Of a stretch of DNA of 37,919 nucleotides, positions 37,592 to 37,919 are shown piece by piece. This DNA is from a virus, in the IMG/VR virus record IMGVR_UViG_3300021365_000045, positions 1-37,919 of that record; one strand, written 5' to 3'. The stretch's first letter is position 1, and every line of letters starts with the position of its first letter. A program made the translations under genes and the position numbers. The notes under the pieces were generated by a model. That model saw only the letters and a list, made by a program, of their open reading frames with translations. It was not told the DNA's origin and did no database searches.

Positions 37592-37915
37592 GTGACATAC
37601 ACGGTCAACGACAAGTGTATAATGTGTAAGCACACTGACTGCGTTAGTGTTTGCCCAGTTGACTGTTTTTACGAAGGTGAGAACATGCTGGTTATCAATC
37701 CAGACGAGTGTATTGATTGCGGAGTATGTGAACCAGAGTGTCCGGAGGACGCAATACTTCCAGACACAGACGACGAAGGAGCAAAATGGGTAGAGTTCAA
37801 CGGTAAGTGGTCACAGGAGTGGGCGGTGCTCACAGAGAAGAAAGACCCTCTGCCGGACTATGAGAAGCACTCGGGAGAACAAGGAAGATTAGAAAAATAT
37901 TTTAAAGACAAATAA
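37592..37915 (+). CDS. 7Fe/8Fe bacterial-type ferredoxin (FdxA-like), 107 aa
   Basis: Translation starts at GTG 37592. Cysteines at 9, 12, 17, 21 and 25 ([19 protein letters not shown]) and at 40, 43, 46 and 50 ([17 protein letters not shown]) fit the FdxA/FdII family with one [3Fe-4S] and one [4Fe-4S] cluster. The ~50-residue C-terminal extension with [12 protein letters not shown] is typical of the alphaproteobacterial form. Cyanophages usually carry plant-type [2Fe-2S] ferredoxins, so this type suggests an alphaproteobacterial host. It may donate electrons to the radical SAM or other phage enzymes. Its stop overlaps an ATG at 37915 that begins a gene beyond the window. Confidence 0.93.
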   Translation: MTYTVNDKCIMCKHTDCVSVCPVDCFYEGENMLVINPDECIDCGVCEPECPEDAILPDTDDEGAKWVEFNGKWSQEWAVLTEKKDPLPDYEKHSGEQGRLEKYFKDK

Positions 37916-37919
37916 TGAA

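Noticed and set aside
1-37919. CRISPR arrays, insertion sequences, integrase or attachment sites, conventional tRNA genes
   Set aside because: No regularly spaced repeats, no transposase or integrase frames, and no cloverleaf with a matching acceptor stem were seen on either strand, apart from the tRNA-like part of the tmRNA.

Overview
The window is a contiguous, gene-dense stretch of a tailed-phage genome, most like the T4-type marine myoviruses (the pelagiphage and cyanophage-like group). The evidence is a class Ia ribonucleotide reductase pair of T4/E. coli type, a PAAR-tipped tail cluster, a pectate-lyase-fold tail fibre, TATAAATA late-promoter-like boxes, phage-type Hsp20, a bS21 ribosomal protein, and overlapping TAATG/ATGA gene junctions. 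The host is probably a marine alphaproteobacterium. The phage carries a circularly permuted tmRNA gene and a 7Fe-type bacterial ferredoxin, both typical of that class. This host call is inference. Nearly all genes lie on the + strand. Exceptions are a three-gene island at 8.2-11.0 kb, the tmRNA with a small gene downstream of it, and one small gene at 30.4-30.7 kb.

Layout. 0-3.4 kb: a truncated sulfotransferase-like gene and conserved phage or virion-assembly genes of unknown function. 3.4-12.5 kb: a surface-carbohydrate and accessory cassette with a catalytically dead glutathione-peroxidase-like protein, a radical SAM protein, two related glycosyltransferase-like proteins, two sugar-nucleotide epimerases, a 2OG-oxygenase/LIC12192 fusion, two SGNH hydrolases and a PD-(D/E)XK nuclease. 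12.5-14.3 kb: tail fibre, preceded by a possible frameshifted small gene. 14.4-17.9 kb: nrdA and nrdB. 18.0-20.8 kb: PAAR spike tip, helical virion protein, DxD glycosyltransferase and methyltransferase. 20.8-21.3 kb (minus): small Cys-containing protein and permuted tmRNA. 21.3-25.1 kb: small early-type genes and a ParB-like protein. 25.1-29.7 kb: PP-loop ATPase, membrane-anchored glucosaminidase, and a run of exported or lipoprotein genes. 29.8-32.8 kb: a late gene and a large coiled-coil membrane protein. 33.1-35.6 kb: clpX, bS21, hsp20, clpS. 35.9-37.9 kb: amidinotransferase, glutaredoxin, ferredoxin.

The most striking feature is a set of genes aimed at host translation and proteolysis. 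It comprises a phage-encoded two-piece tmRNA (tag begins ANKKALGF and ends ELRLAA) under its own consensus sigma70 promoter, a full-length ClpX unfoldase that would recognise LAA tags, the ClpS adaptor, a small heat-shock protein, and ribosomal protein bS21. No ClpP is visible, so host ClpP would be used. Transcription seems to use two promoter classes. Eleven near-consensus TTGACR-N16/17-TAWAAT promoters precede non-structural genes, and five of these put the likely start site on the A of the ATG, predicting leaderless mRNAs. TATAAATA-type boxes precede mainly structural genes. Base and codon impressions are by eye; no computation was run.
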